NCBI RefSeq assembly: GCF_009299485.1
Contig: NZ_WBSO01000001.1
Location: 1-64,000 of the forward strand
From: Bifidobacterium apri
GTDB lineage: Bacteria > Actinomycetota > Actinomycetes > Actinomycetales > Bifidobacteriaceae
Length of the DNA: 64,000 nt
Reading direction: 5' to 3'
A program made the translations under genes and the position numbers. Below are positions 54,610-63,343 of this stretch, piece after piece (within the stretch, counting starts at the first letter, position 1; each line of letters begins with the position of its first letter). The notes under the pieces were generated by a model. It searched no databases, was not told the origin of the DNA, and saw nothing but the letters and a program-made list of their open reading frames with translations.

Positions 54610-56166
54610 ATGTCTTCAGCGCATCCCTCCTCCAATACTTCGGCTGAATCGTCCACGCCGACGACAATGCCGCCATCATCACTCTCGGTCGGAGAACCCG
54701 GCCATGGTCCTGCCCATCCGAGCGACGACACGCTCGCCCGCGCAGCGCTCACCTATTGCGTCGACAGCGCGGACGCCCTGATGTTCGCCACGCTCAAAGG
54801 CGCGCCCGGCGCCTGGAGTGTGCTGTCGGCGCTGCATTCGAGCGCATCATGGACGCCGGAGCACATGCAGTGGTTGCAGCCGACCGCGGCGAGCCGACTG
54901 GTAGAGTGGTTCGTCATCGGTGCCGCCCGTTGGGGTTTGCGGGTGGATTCCCGCGCGGTGGCCACCTTCCGCAAGTCGCTGGACGGGTGGCATACCCGTC
55001 TGCACGACCTGTTCACTCGCTTGGCAGTTGCAAACCGTAATGTCCAGTTTGAGCCGATGCCTTGGCGGTACGAGCATGATGACGGGCAAGATGACTGTTG
55101 CCCGATGCCTCAAGCGTTGGCCGAAGCGATCTGGTCCCATGCCACGGCGGACGGCCGGTACTGGCTGATCGGGCCAGATAGTCCGCTGTGGCCGGAGCAC
55201 ATCGATGATTTGTCCGTCCGCAAGGATTGGGCGGCGCCGTTATGCCTGTGGGGGCTGGGGCATGCCCCCGCGTTGAAAGCCTGCGACAGGCCGCTGGCCA
55301 TCGTCGGTTCCCGCGGCGTCAATGAATACGGTCGCACCGTCGCATACAGCCTTGGACGCCATGCCGCGGGTGATGGACATACCGTGGTCTCGGGCGGAGC
55401 GATGGGTGCCGACGCCGCCGCCCACTGGGGAGCGATTCGGGCACGAGAGCAGTACGGGGATTCAGCCGGGCCGACCATCGCCGTCTTCGCCGGCGGACTG
55501 ACTCATATCGGCCCGCGCAGCAACCAGATGCTGTTCGATGCGATTGTAGCGAATGAAGGCGCGCTGATCAGCGAGTCGTTCCCGGGAACCGTACCGCAGC
55601 CCCATCGGTTTCTACTGCGTAACCGCATCATCGCCGCCCTCGCGTCCACCGTGGTCGTGGCGCAGGCGCGCCGGCGATCAGGCGCGCTCAACACCGCCAC
55701 ATGGGCGACGGAACTGAACCGTGACATCTATGCCGCTCCCGGGGACATCACCATGCCAGGCAACGGCGGGTGCAACCGGCTGATCGCGGACGGCAAAGCG
55801 ATGCTGCTGTACACGTGCGACACGGTGTCCGATATCTGCCATGACACCCACCCGCCTGTCACAAGCGGTGTCGTGCATATCGCGGATGCCGGGAGCACCG
55901 ACGAATCAAGTCAAACCGGATCGTCAAGCATCGAAGCGGCCGGCACAGCCTCTCCCGAGGACTTACGGACGCGTCTGATCAACGTCATGCGTGCACGCCG
56001 TCGTCCGATGACCGCCGAGAACCTCTTTGCAGCCATCTCTCAGGGTGATTCATCGGCGGCACCGCAACAATCCCAGGATGTGCTCGCCGAACTCGGGTTG
56101 ATGGAGCTGGAAGGCATCGTCGTCTGCGGGTCGGAGGGCTTCAAGCTCGCCACTGGCAACGGCTGA
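54610..56166 (+). CDS. dprA: DNA-processing protein DprA
   Basis: 518 residues, longer than the usual 300-400. The Rossmann-like DprA core (about residues 205-420) has LAIVGSRGVNEYGRTVAYSL, VVSGGAMGADAAAH and FAGGLTHIGPRSNQMLF. A winged-helix C-terminal domain follows (about 455-515, RRPMTAENLFAAISQ). The N-terminal 180 residues and a Ser/Thr/Glu stretch before the winged helix make up the extra length. DprA loads RecA onto incoming single-stranded DNA. The ATG at 54610 follows AGAGG. Its last 26 bp overlap the end of the alkyltransferase gene on the other strand. Confidence 0.95.
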   Translation: MSSAHPSSNTSAESSTPTTMPPSSLSVGEPGHGPAHPSDDTLARAALTYCVDSADALMFATLKGAPGAWSVLSALHSSASWTPEHMQWLQPTAASRLVEWFVIGAARWGLRVDSRAVATFRKSLDGWHTRLHDLFTRLAVANRNVQFEPMPWRYEHDDGQDDCCPMPQALAEAIWSHATADGRYWLIGPDSPLWPEHIDDLSVRKDWAAPLCLWGLGHAPALKACDRPLAIVGSRGVNEYGRTVAYSLGRHAAGDGHTVVSGGAMGADAAAHWGAIRAREQYGDSAGPTIAVFAGGLTHIGPRSNQMLFDAIVANEGALISESFPGTVPQPHRFLLRNRIIAALASTVVVAQARRRSGALNTATWATELNRDIYAAPGDITMPGNGGCNRLIADGKAMLLYTCDTVSDICHDTHPPVTSGVVHIADAGSTDESSQTGSSSIEAAGTASPEDLRTRLINVMRARRRPMTAENLFAAISQGDSSAAPQQSQDVLAELGLMELEGIVVCGSEGFKLATGNG

Positions 56167-56482
56167 GATCGACGCGCAAGCCTTCGGCGCCCGCGTTGCC
56201 TTGCGCGCGAGCGCCGGTGAACACTACGCCTTCGCTCTCCAGCAGCGCCCGCTGCCGATCCGGCCCTCCGAAGGCGAATCCGGGAGCGAGCGAACCGTCC
56301 CGGAACACGACACGATGGCAGGGAATCACTCCGGGCTCAGGATTGGCATGCAACGCGTAGCCGACCATGCGCGCATTGCGCGGCTTGCCGGCGAGCGCGG
56401 CGACCTGCCCGTATGTGGCGACGCAGCCTGCAGGAATCCGCCGGACGATGTCATACACCTGATGATTGAACGATTGGCCCAT
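56141..56482 (-). CDS. Methylated-DNA alkyltransferase domain protein (short MGMT/ATL type)
   Basis: 113 residues: only the C-terminal DNA-binding and active-site domain of O6-alkylguanine alkyltransferase. The helix-turn-helix region is PAGCVATYGQVAALAGKPRN, with the arginine finger in ARMVGYAL and the active-site motif IPCHRVV. Alkyltransferase-like proteins of this size usually have Trp in place of that Cys; here the Cys is kept, so real methyl transfer is possible. ATG 56482 is the sensible start though the frame is open further. It is divergent from sdhA, and its end overlaps dprA by 26 bp. Confidence 0.88.
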   Translation of the reverse strand: MGQSFNHQVYDIVRRIPAGCVATYGQVAALAGKPRNARMVGYALHANPEPGVIPCHRVVFRDGSLAPGFAFGGPDRQRALLESEGVVFTGARAQGNAGAEGLRVDLSRCQWRA

Positions 56483-56570
56483 GCCTCCATTATCCGCCAC
56501 ATGCCAGCCGACTCGCCCCGTTCCGCCTACGGCTGGGCGCTTCGTCCTGCCTTGTGCGAGAATCGAGGGT

Positions 56571-58460
56571 ATGAGTCCGAAACATGTGGAACAGATGTAC
56601 GATGCCCTGATTGTCGGTGCCGGTGCAGCCGGTTTGTCCGCGGCGCTCGGATTGCTGCGTTCGGAACGCATCGCAGCAATGACGCAGGCGGGGCATACGC
56701 CGAAGATCCTGGTGGTTTCCAAACTTCAGCCCTTGCGTTCGCACACCGGTTCCGCAGAAGGCGGCATCGCCGCAAGTCTGGGCAACGTGTCCGAAGATGA
56801 CTGGCATTGGCATTATTACGATACGGTCAAAGGCGGCGACTGGCTCGTCGATCAGGATGCGGCGCAGCTGCTCGCCAAGGAGGCGCCCGCCACCGTCATC
56901 AATCTCGAACGTTCCGGAGTCGCGTTCTCACGCACCGCCGACGGTCACATCGCGCAACGCAAGTTCGGTGGCCATACCGCGCGTTTCGGCGAACAGCCGG
57001 TTCCTCGCGCCGCATACGCGGCGGACCGCATCGGCCATCAGATTCTGCATACGTTGTGGCAGCAGTGCGTTGCCCAAGGTGTTGAGTTCGCGGAGGAATG
57101 GTATGTCACCGACCTTGTACTCGACGAATCGCATGAGCAGGTGGCAGGTGTCGTCGCCTATGACACGCACACCGGCAAGGTGCATGCCCTGCATGCGCGC
57201 AATGTGCTGCTTGCCACAGGCGGCGCAGGACGCCTGTTCCATACCACGTCGAACTCGTGGGATCTGACCGGCGACGGCATGGCGCTCACCCTCGAAGCCG
57301 GGTTGCAGCTTGAAGACAGCGAATTCGTTCAATTCCACCCCACCGGGCTTGCCCACACCGGCATCCTCATTTCCGAGGCGGCACGAGCCGAGGGCGGCGT
57401 CCTGCGCAACAGCGACGGCGAAGCGTTCATGCAGCGCTATGCGCCCGGTCATGCCGACCTTGCGGCGCGTGACGTGGTGAGCCGTTCAATCATGGCGGAA
57501 ATCGACGCCGGCCGGGGTGTCGCCGACCCGAAGGATCCGCAAGGCCCACGCGATTGTATCTGGCTCGACATGACCGGCATTGAGCCCGATCATATGCATG
57601 CGGTGCTCCCCCAAGTCGTGGAAACCATCGAGGATTATGCCGGCATTGACCCGACCAAGGATTATGTGCCGGTCAAGCCGACCGCCCACTACACGATGGG
57701 CGGCATCCCGATCACCGTCGACGGCGAAGTCTACACGTGGGCGGATGACGAACGCCATGTGATCGCCGGTCTGTATGCCGCGGGTGAATGCTCCTGCGTC
57801 AGCGTCCATGGTGCGAACCGGCTCGGCGGGAACTCGCTGTTGGACGCATGCCTGTTCGGCCACCGAGCCGGCGTTGCCGTGGGTGCACGTATCGCCGGCT
57901 CGCCTGACACGGCAGCCCAAGATGCCGCCACGGCGACGGCGGACCAGTCCCATGACACGGTCGAGGCGGCCGCCCAGGCGCGTAGGAATGAGCTCAGCGA
58001 CCTGCTCAAGCCGAATGACCCGGCCGCCGCCGACACCGACGATACGGCTTCACACCACCCGGAAAACGACAACGCATACCGGCTGTTGGCGGATCTCGGA
58101 GCCGCGATGGAACGCGCATTGGCTGTCCGGTGCAACCATGACAGCATCGCCGAAGCACTGCGCCTGGTTGACAGCGATTTCACCGAACGGGCACGCGCCC
58201 TGCACGCGCACAGCGAATCGCCCGCATTCAATCAAGAAGTCACCGCCATCTGGGAAGTCCGGCACCTGTTGGAACTCGCTAAAGCGGTTCTGCGCGCGTC
58301 GGACGCGCGGCACGAATCCCGCGGGTCGCTCAAACGCACCGACTATCCGAACCGTGACGACAAGCAGTATCTTGCCCACTCGATGGTCGGCGGCACGGGT
58401 GAGGTCGCTTGGCAACCGGTGCATATCCTCGACATGCCTCCGCAGGCACGCGCATACTAA
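56571..58460 (+). CDS. sdhA: Succinate dehydrogenase/fumarate reductase flavoprotein subunit
   Basis: 629 residues. The N-terminal FAD fold is ALIVGAGAAGLSAALG, and RSHTGSAEGGIAAS has the His that links FAD covalently in this family. Active-site segments QFHPTGLAHTG, SEAARAEGGVL, RDVVSRSIMAEI and HYTMGGIPI are intact, and GECSCVSVHGANRLGGNSL closes the FAD domain. An Ala/Asp/Thr-rich insertion (about residues 448-500) precedes the helical C-terminus. It is followed after 53 bp by the iron-sulfur subunit. No membrane anchor genes follow, so the electron acceptor or donor is uncertain. Confidence 0.92.
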   Translation: MSPKHVEQMYDALIVGAGAAGLSAALGLLRSERIAAMTQAGHTPKILVVSKLQPLRSHTGSAEGGIAASLGNVSEDDWHWHYYDTVKGGDWLVDQDAAQLLAKEAPATVINLERSGVAFSRTADGHIAQRKFGGHTARFGEQPVPRAAYAADRIGHQILHTLWQQCVAQGVEFAEEWYVTDLVLDESHEQVAGVVAYDTHTGKVHALHARNVLLATGGAGRLFHTTSNSWDLTGDGMALTLEAGLQLEDSEFVQFHPTGLAHTGILISEAARAEGGVLRNSDGEAFMQRYAPGHADLAARDVVSRSIMAEIDAGRGVADPKDPQGPRDCIWLDMTGIEPDHMHAVLPQVVETIEDYAGIDPTKDYVPVKPTAHYTMGGIPITVDGEVYTWADDERHVIAGLYAAGECSCVSVHGANRLGGNSLLDACLFGHRAGVAVGARIAGSPDTAAQDAATATADQSHDTVEAAAQARRNELSDLLKPNDPAAADTDDTASHHPENDNAYRLLADLGAAMERALAVRCNHDSIAEALRLVDSDFTERARALHAHSESPAFNQEVTAIWEVRHLLELAKAVLRASDARHESRGSLKRTDYPNRDDKQYLAHSMVGGTGEVAWQPVHILDMPPQARAY

Positions 58461-58513
58461 TCGGGCACTGGTCGTGGCACACTATATTCGGTTTGGACAA
58501 CAGGAGGCTGGCA

Positions 58514-59464
58514 ATGAATGGCAATGACGGGACCCGTGTGCAGGTGACGCTCCGGGTGCATCGGTTCACTCCGCGCCCCGAACGCGAGCACACCCGCTCC
58601 GGCAGCCCGTTCGCGAAACAGGGATCCCCCTTCGGCTCTGGGACGGCGCGCAGACGCCCGCGCGGCAAACAGTGGGTTCAGGATTATGCGCTCACGGTTC
58701 TGCCGGACACGACGATCCTGGATTGCCTGCTTAATATCAAGCGCACCCAGGATCCAAGCCTGGCGTTCCGCTATTCCTGCGGGCATGGCATGTGCGGTTC
58801 GGATGCCGTTGCCGTCAATGGCACCCCGACGCTGTTATGCACGGCGAAAGTCAAGGATTGGGCTGTCCGGCAGCATGCACAGAACACCGTGGACACCGAT
58901 GGTTTCCGCAAAACGGCCGAGGCTGGCACCGCCACGGACACCGCCGACGAAGCATCAGGCGCAAACCCGTCCGACGCTGGGGACGACGCCCCGCTTATCG
59001 TCGAATTGGCGGCATTGCCTGGATTCCCCGTGCAACGTGATCTGATTGCCGACATCGACCCGATGCTCGATCAGATCAAACGTCTGCAACCATATTTGCA
59101 GGCGGACGGCGTACTAGCCACCACGAAAGACGGGAAGATCGACGTTTTCGAATATCTGCAACGTCCCGAACAGCTTGCTGCATATGAGACGCTCAGCAAC
59201 TGCATCGCATGCGGCGTGTGCGAAGGCAGCTGCCCGGTATTCGCCGGCGGCGAAGCGTTCATCGGCCCCGCCGCACTCATCACCGCGTCGCGATTCATCA
59301 ACGATTCCCGGGATACCGCGGCTGACGCGCGTATGGACGCGATTGACACCGCGGACGGCATCGCAGCCTGCCAGTCGGTACGCGCCTGTTCGCGCCACTG
59401 TCCACGCGGCATTGATGTCGGCGAGGAAATCTGGCAGCTGATCGCCAAAGTCAAGGAGCGCTGA
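58514..59464 (+). CDS. sdhB: Succinate dehydrogenase/fumarate reductase iron-sulfur subunit
   Basis: 316 residues. The [2Fe-2S] ligands are in YSCGHGMCGSDA and LLC (about residues 96-120). The [4Fe-4S] ligands are in CIACGVCEGSCP (about 233), and the [3Fe-4S]/[4Fe-4S] ligands in CQSVRACSRHCPRG (about 288-301). Extra low-complexity stretches occur near the N-terminus (Arg/Gly/Ser-rich) and after the first cluster (Ala/Asp/Thr-rich). It passes electrons between SdhA and a membrane anchor, but no anchor gene is adjacent. AGGAGG lies six bases before ATG 58514. Confidence 0.93.
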   Translation: MNGNDGTRVQVTLRVHRFTPRPEREHTRSGSPFAKQGSPFGSGTARRRPRGKQWVQDYALTVLPDTTILDCLLNIKRTQDPSLAFRYSCGHGMCGSDAVAVNGTPTLLCTAKVKDWAVRQHAQNTVDTDGFRKTAEAGTATDTADEASGANPSDAGDDAPLIVELAALPGFPVQRDLIADIDPMLDQIKRLQPYLQADGVLATTKDGKIDVFEYLQRPEQLAAYETLSNCIACGVCEGSCPVFAGGEAFIGPAALITASRFINDSRDTAADARMDAIDTADGIAACQSVRACSRHCPRGIDVGEEIWQLIAKVKER

Positions 59465-59511
59465 GCGTCCGCGACAGCCGCCACGAGGCGCGCCATCTAG
59501 CCATCCAGCAT

Positions 59512-59541
59512 CCGTCTGCGGCGTCCCCATACCGCAGACGG
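59512..59541 (+). terminator. Hairpin after sdhB
   Basis: CCGTCTGCGG (59512-59521) and CCGCAGACGG (59532-59541) form a perfect 10-bp stem with a 10-base loop, 47 bases after the sdhB stop and 27 before the methyltransferase start. No T-run follows. Confidence 0.55.
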
Positions 59542-59568
59542 CACATCCACCCCATGGGGACGAATGTC

Positions 59569-60243
59569 ATGGAACACACACCACAATCATCACTCACCGC
59601 CATCTGGACCAATGTCGAAGATCATGCCTTGAAACGGCAATCAACCGGTCTCGCGCAAGCCAGAGCCCGTGCGACCGAAGCGGGCGCTCCCCAAGGATCG
59701 GCGGCGCAGGCGGAACTCCTTCGTGTACTCGAACACATGGTCGGCGCGACATCCGTGATTGTGGTCGGAACCGGCGCGGTGGTGGAAACGTACCAGTTGC
59801 TTGACGGGCTTGACGGGCACGGACTGTTGACCGCGGTTGACTCATCCGCGCAAGGGATCGCCATGATCCGCAGTCTGCTGCGTGAGCTCTCCGACAGTAC
59901 ACAGGCGACATTGCGCGCGGTCAGCGCCCCTGCCCGCGTGTTCCTGCCACGGCTCAATGCTGCGGATTATGATTTCATCGTCGTGACCGGGGATACGGAC
60001 AACTATCGTGCGACATACGACCAAGCATTTCGCCTGTTGAGCAAGGGCGGCATCATCGCGTTCACGGATATGCTGCCGTTTGCAGAGCAGTCTGGCGAGA
60101 CATCAGACGACCAGGCAGCAGCGGTGGATGCCGGGAAAGCCGACGCGATGCGGCAATTGCTGGCCGATGTGGAGGATGACGAACGGTTCGACTGCACGCT
60201 CACCCCAAACGGCATGGGCCTGCTGCTGGCCGTCAAGCGCTGA
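59569..60243 (+). CDS. Class I SAM-dependent O-methyltransferase-like protein
   Basis: 224 residues with a Rossmann methyltransferase fold of the COG4122/catechol O-methyltransferase type. The SAM-binding strand reads SVIVVGTGAVVETYQLL (about residues 60-76), the acidic turn is LTAVDSSAQG and the later strand is YDFIVVTGDTDNY. The usual metal-binding Asp is replaced by a less typical sequence, so the substrate and even activity are open. GGGGACG precedes ATG 59569 (an upstream ATG at 59554 is in frame). It is convergent with the LOG gene; repeat array B lies between them. Confidence 0.8.
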   Translation: MEHTPQSSLTAIWTNVEDHALKRQSTGLAQARARATEAGAPQGSAAQAELLRVLEHMVGATSVIVVGTGAVVETYQLLDGLDGHGLLTAVDSSAQGIAMIRSLLRELSDSTQATLRAVSAPARVFLPRLNAADYDFIVVTGDTDNYRATYDQAFRLLSKGGIIAFTDMLPFAEQSGETSDDQAAAVDAGKADAMRQLLADVEDDERFDCTLTPNGMGLLLAVKR

Positions 60244-60274
60244 ATCGTAGCGGGTATTCCCCACGGCACGCCAT

Positions 60275-60490
60275 CCACAACCTTTTGCCGACGCCAAGAG
60301 CCTGCTCAGCGTCGGTAGAACCAGGATTACAACCCTCTGCCGACACCGACGACACAGTGAACGTCGACAGAAGCAGAACCACAACCCACTGCCGACACTG
60401 AGAGCCTCCTCAACGTCGGCAAAAACAGAGCCACAACCAACTGCCGACGCTAAGAGACTCCTCAGCGTCGGCAGAAGCAGGTTGTGAACC
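60275..60490. repeat. Palindromic hairpin repeats, array B (four hairpins, about 53-bp period)
   Basis: Hairpin arms are at 60283-60294/60309-60320, 60336-60344/60363-60371, 60389-60396/60415-60422 (near-perfect) and 60441-60451/60464-60474 (perfect CTGCCGACGCT/AGCGTCGGCAG). Left arms start at 60283, 60336, 60389 and 60441. Linkers are similar (GCAGAACCACAACCCA, CAGAGCCACAACCA). Loops often contain a small inner stem (GAG/CTC). The outer ends are also inverted (CCACAACC 60275-60282, GGTTGTG near 60480). The array fills the gap between two convergent genes. Confidence 0.9.
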
Positions 60491-60571
60491 AATTATGAGG
60501 CGCCGCCGGCGAACACCGCGCTCCCCGCATGCCACGCCCCACGCCTATGACCGGGTGCGACCCGCGACTGA

Positions 60572-61402
60572 CTACGCCCGACTGTCGCCGAGCGCGATAC
60601 GCACTGCCTCGCCAGGATCATCGGTGAACCGCACCAGATGCGGGTCGAGCGGCGAAATCATCCGCCGTGCCTCAACCGTGCTTGTCACCCAATCGAATAA
60701 CCCGCGCCAATACGCCGTGTCGAACAGCACAATCGGAATGGACTTGACTTTGTGCGTCTGCACCAAGGTGAGCAGCTCGAACATCTCGTCCAACGTGCCG
60801 AACCCTCCCGGGCAGACGATTACGCCAGACGAGTATTTCATGAACATGGTTTTGCGCACGAAGAAGTAGCGGAAGCTCATGCCGAGATTCACCCACTCGT
60901 TGAGCCCCTGTTCGTGCGGCAGCTCGATGCCGAGCCCCACCGATTTGCCATTCATTTCGCTGGCGCCCCGGTTCGCGGCTTCCATGATGCCCGGCCCTCC
61001 CCCGGTGATGACCGCATATCCAGCCTTTGCTATGTTTCTGCCCATTGAACGCGCGGCTTGGTATGCCGGATCCTCCTGGGATGTGCGCGCAGATCCGAAC
61101 ACGCTGATCGCGGGACCGAGTTCCGCGAGCGCTCCGAATCCGTCGACGAATTCCGCCTGGATGCGAAGCACTCGCCAAGGATCCATATGCAGCCAGTCCG
61201 TCGGCTGGTTGTCGCGCAGCAGGTTGGCGGTCGCGCTTTCCTCGGGAATCATGCGCCCGCGGAGCATGACCGGACCTGACATATAGGTCATCTGGTCGTC
61301 AACGGTCGTTTGGTCGCCCTCATGCACGACATGATGTTCAGCCTGATGTTCGGATTTAGGGAATGGTGACGTTGCTGACGGTTCCTGCCGCGTATCTGTC
61401 AT
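60572..61402 (-). CDS. LOG family (TIGR00730) nucleotide 5'-monophosphate phosphoribohydrolase
   Basis: 276 residues. The Rossmann-like LOG fold shows ISVFGSARTSQEDPAY (about residues 101-116), VITGGGPGIMEAANRGA (about 133-149) and the catalytic-site motif PGGFGTLDEMFE (about 199-210). Members cleave the base from nucleoside monophosphates (cytokinin-activating in plants; housekeeping in bacteria). The N-terminal 50 residues are a variable polar extension. The ATG overlaps the nhaA stop by 4 bp (ATGA), so it is coupled to the antiporter gene. Confidence 0.92.
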   Translation of the reverse strand: MTDTRQEPSATSPFPKSEHQAEHHVVHEGDQTTVDDQMTYMSGPVMLRGRMIPEESATANLLRDNQPTDWLHMDPWRVLRIQAEFVDGFGALAELGPAISVFGSARTSQEDPAYQAARSMGRNIAKAGYAVITGGGPGIMEAANRGASEMNGKSVGLGIELPHEQGLNEWVNLGMSFRYFFVRKTMFMKYSSGVIVCPGGFGTLDEMFELLTLVQTHKVKSIPIVLFDTAYWRGLFDWVTSTVEARRMISPLDPHLVRFTDDPGEAVRIALGDSRA

Positions 61403-62820
61403 GACTGCTCCTCAGTGTTCTGCGCGTGCTGCCGATTCTGCCGGTATTCACGTATCCGATTCTCAGGGAACACCTCACTGCTGACAATCTCAGTGCCGTC
61501 AGGCAGCAGTCCAGGCTTCTCAACAGCGGCAGCCGATGCTTGCGGCACAGCCTGCGCATCACGGGATGAGGCAAGCCGCTCATATTGTTTCGATTGCCGA
61601 CTGAGCAGAACGCCAGACACCGCCGCTGCGAGCAGCGAGGCCAGCAGCACCCCGAACCGTGCTTCCGCGGACAGCTCGGTATCGGTGTACGCCAGCGTGG
61701 CGATCAGGAAGGACACGGTAAAGCCGATTCCGCACGCGCAGGCTGCCGGGAACAGGTCGCGTACGCGCAGCCCCTTCGGCATGCTCAGTCCGCCGAACCG
61801 GGTTGACAGCCAGGCGGTGAGCATGATGCCAAGCGGCTTGCCGACCACAAGCGCCACCACAATGCCGACGACAATCGGGGATACGAACAACAGCAGCGAC
61901 AACGAACCAATGTGCACGCCCGTGGCGAACAGCGCGAATATTGGCAATGCAAGCAACGCGGAGAACGGTTGCAGCTTGTCATGGTAGCGTTCGGCCCGTG
62001 GCGTCGATTCACCGTACTTCTCGCGCGACGGGGTCAGCAACCCTACCAGCACGCCAGCCAGCGTGGGGTGAATGCCGGCTTCGAACATCATGACCCATGC
62101 GAGAATGCCGACCGCCCCTACAGCAAGCCAAGGCACGCGCTTGCGGCGGACCAGCACGTACCATACGGCGGCGCAGACGGCGATGCCGATAAACCAGTAC
62201 CAGCTGTTGAGCGAGGAGAAGAACACGGCGATCAAGATGATCGCAAGCAGATCATCGACCGTGGCGAGGGTCATGAGAAACGCCCTGATGGAGCCGGGCA
62301 ACGCCTTGGCGAACAAGGCGAGGACCGTCAGGGAGAAGGCGATATCCGTTGCGGTCGGAACCGCCCAACCGTGGGAGGCGGTGCCGAAGGGTACGACCGC
62401 ACCGGTCGCGATGGTCATGCTGCCGACCGCCGGCGGCGCGAACTGCGAGTACAGGCTGATCACTGCGACAAACAGGATGGGCGGAACCAACATGCCGCCC
62501 ACTGCGCACAGCATCGGTACAGCGGCGGCCTTGGGGTTCGCAAGCGAACCGGTGGTGAGCTCCTGCTTGAGATCAAGCCCCACCATGAGGAAGAAGACCG
62601 TCAATAGGCCGTCTTGCGCCCAATGGCTGATCGGCAGCATCAGGTTCGTTCCCGGAATACCGATGGTGTATTCGGCAACAGCTTCGAAGCCGTGCATCGT
62701 CCACGGTAGATTCGCCAACAGCAGGCCGAGCAGGGCGAATCCGAGCATAATCAGCCCGGATATGCGGTCCGATGCGGCGATGCGCCTGATGGTCGTCCAT
62801 ACTCCCCTGTGTTGTGCCAT
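61399..62820 (-). CDS. nhaA: Na+/H+ antiporter NhaA
   Basis: 473 residues with about 12 membrane helices. The key acidic sites are present: AVPTATDIAFSLTVLAL (Asp of helix IV) and LATVDDLLAIILIAVFF (the Asp-Asp pair of helix V). TIATGAVVPFGTASHGWA is also typical. A hydrophilic C-terminal tail of about 65 residues exceeds the family's usual end. It exports Na+ in exchange for H+, helping with salt and pH stress. The ATG at 62820 follows GGGAG; its leader contains the small hairpin ATGCC-ATAC-GGCAT (62840-62853). Confidence 0.95.
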   Translation of the reverse strand: MAQHRGVWTTIRRIAASDRISGLIMLGFALLGLLLANLPWTMHGFEAVAEYTIGIPGTNLMLPISHWAQDGLLTVFFLMVGLDLKQELTTGSLANPKAAAVPMLCAVGGMLVPPILFVAVISLYSQFAPPAVGSMTIATGAVVPFGTASHGWAVPTATDIAFSLTVLALFAKALPGSIRAFLMTLATVDDLLAIILIAVFFSSLNSWYWFIGIAVCAAVWYVLVRRKRVPWLAVGAVGILAWVMMFEAGIHPTLAGVLVGLLTPSREKYGESTPRAERYHDKLQPFSALLALPIFALFATGVHIGSLSLLLFVSPIVVGIVVALVVGKPLGIMLTAWLSTRFGGLSMPKGLRVRDLFPAACACGIGFTVSFLIATLAYTDTELSAEARFGVLLASLLAAAVSGVLLSRQSKQYERLASSRDAQAVPQASAAAVEKPGLLPDGTEIVSSEVFPENRIREYRQNRQHAQNTEEQS

Positions 62821-63020
62821 ATCACTCCCGTCGCATATGATGCCATACGGCATGCGGAAAACATATATATGCCCATTGTAAAAAATGGTCTGTGAACTGT
62901 TCCGCCCGGAGCTGACACACTCCGCACAATGCCGCCAGTCCATACATATGCCGTGTTGGCGCACTTGACGCTGATGTCTTCAGAGGCACGACTCGGAAGC
63001 GATATCGTTCTCTATCCCTG

Positions 63021-63192
63021 CTTGTGCCGACACTCACAGCACACCCAGCGTGGGCAGAAGGATGGGAACCTGCTTCTACCGACACTCAGAGACCCCAAAT
63101 CGTCGGTAAAAGCTCCTACCTACACTCAGACACTCCTCAACGTCGGCAAAATGGTCCGATGACGCTGAGGCACCCGTAAGCGTCGGCAGAGA
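63021..63192. repeat. Palindromic hairpin repeats, array C (degenerate)
   Basis: Four divergent copies of the family. The first is CTTGTGCCGACACT...AGCGTGGGCAGAAG (63021-63060). The second is CTTCTACCGAC (63073-63083) with GTCGGTAAAAG (63102-63112), where a compensating change keeps the pair. The third is CTCCTACCTAC (63113-63123) with GTCGGCAAAA (63142-63151). The fourth is GACGCT (63161-63166) with AGCGTC (63179-63184). Unlike arrays A and B it lies upstream of nhaA. Confidence 0.8.
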
Positions 63193-63229
63193 GTACGGGC
63201 CGCGCACACTGTTGTGCATCGCCGCCCGG

Positions 63230-63252
63230 GGTTATTGGCCAAAATGTGTGTC
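63230..63252 (+). repeat. GGCCAAAATGTGTGTC motif, copy 1
   Basis: GGTTATTGGCCAAAATGTGTG followed by TC, the fullest copy. About 40 bases on is a second block, GGGCGTGTCGCGGTTTCGAA, that partly recurs after copy 4. Confidence 0.65.
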
Positions 63253-63327
63253 CGGAAATCGTGTGTAGGGGTTGTTCTGCCGGGCGTGTCGCGGTTTCGA
63301 ATCCTCATGCCGCCACTTTCGAGCCCG

Positions 63328-63343
63328 GCCAGAATGTGTGTCC
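63328..63343 (+). repeat. GGCCAAAATGTGTGTC motif, copy 2
   Basis: GGCCAGAATGTGTGTC; differs from copy 1 at one of 16 positions, and the following CGAAA resembles the CGGAAA after copy 1. Confidence 0.65.

Noticed and set aside
60275-60490. CRISPR array
   Set aside because: The units are palindromic hairpins with similar linkers, not identical repeats with unique spacers, and no cas gene is in the window.
63285-63320. tRNA-like T-arm (GGTTTCGAATCC)
   Set aside because: No acceptor or anticodon stem can be formed around it; the string belongs to a block that partly repeats after another motif copy.
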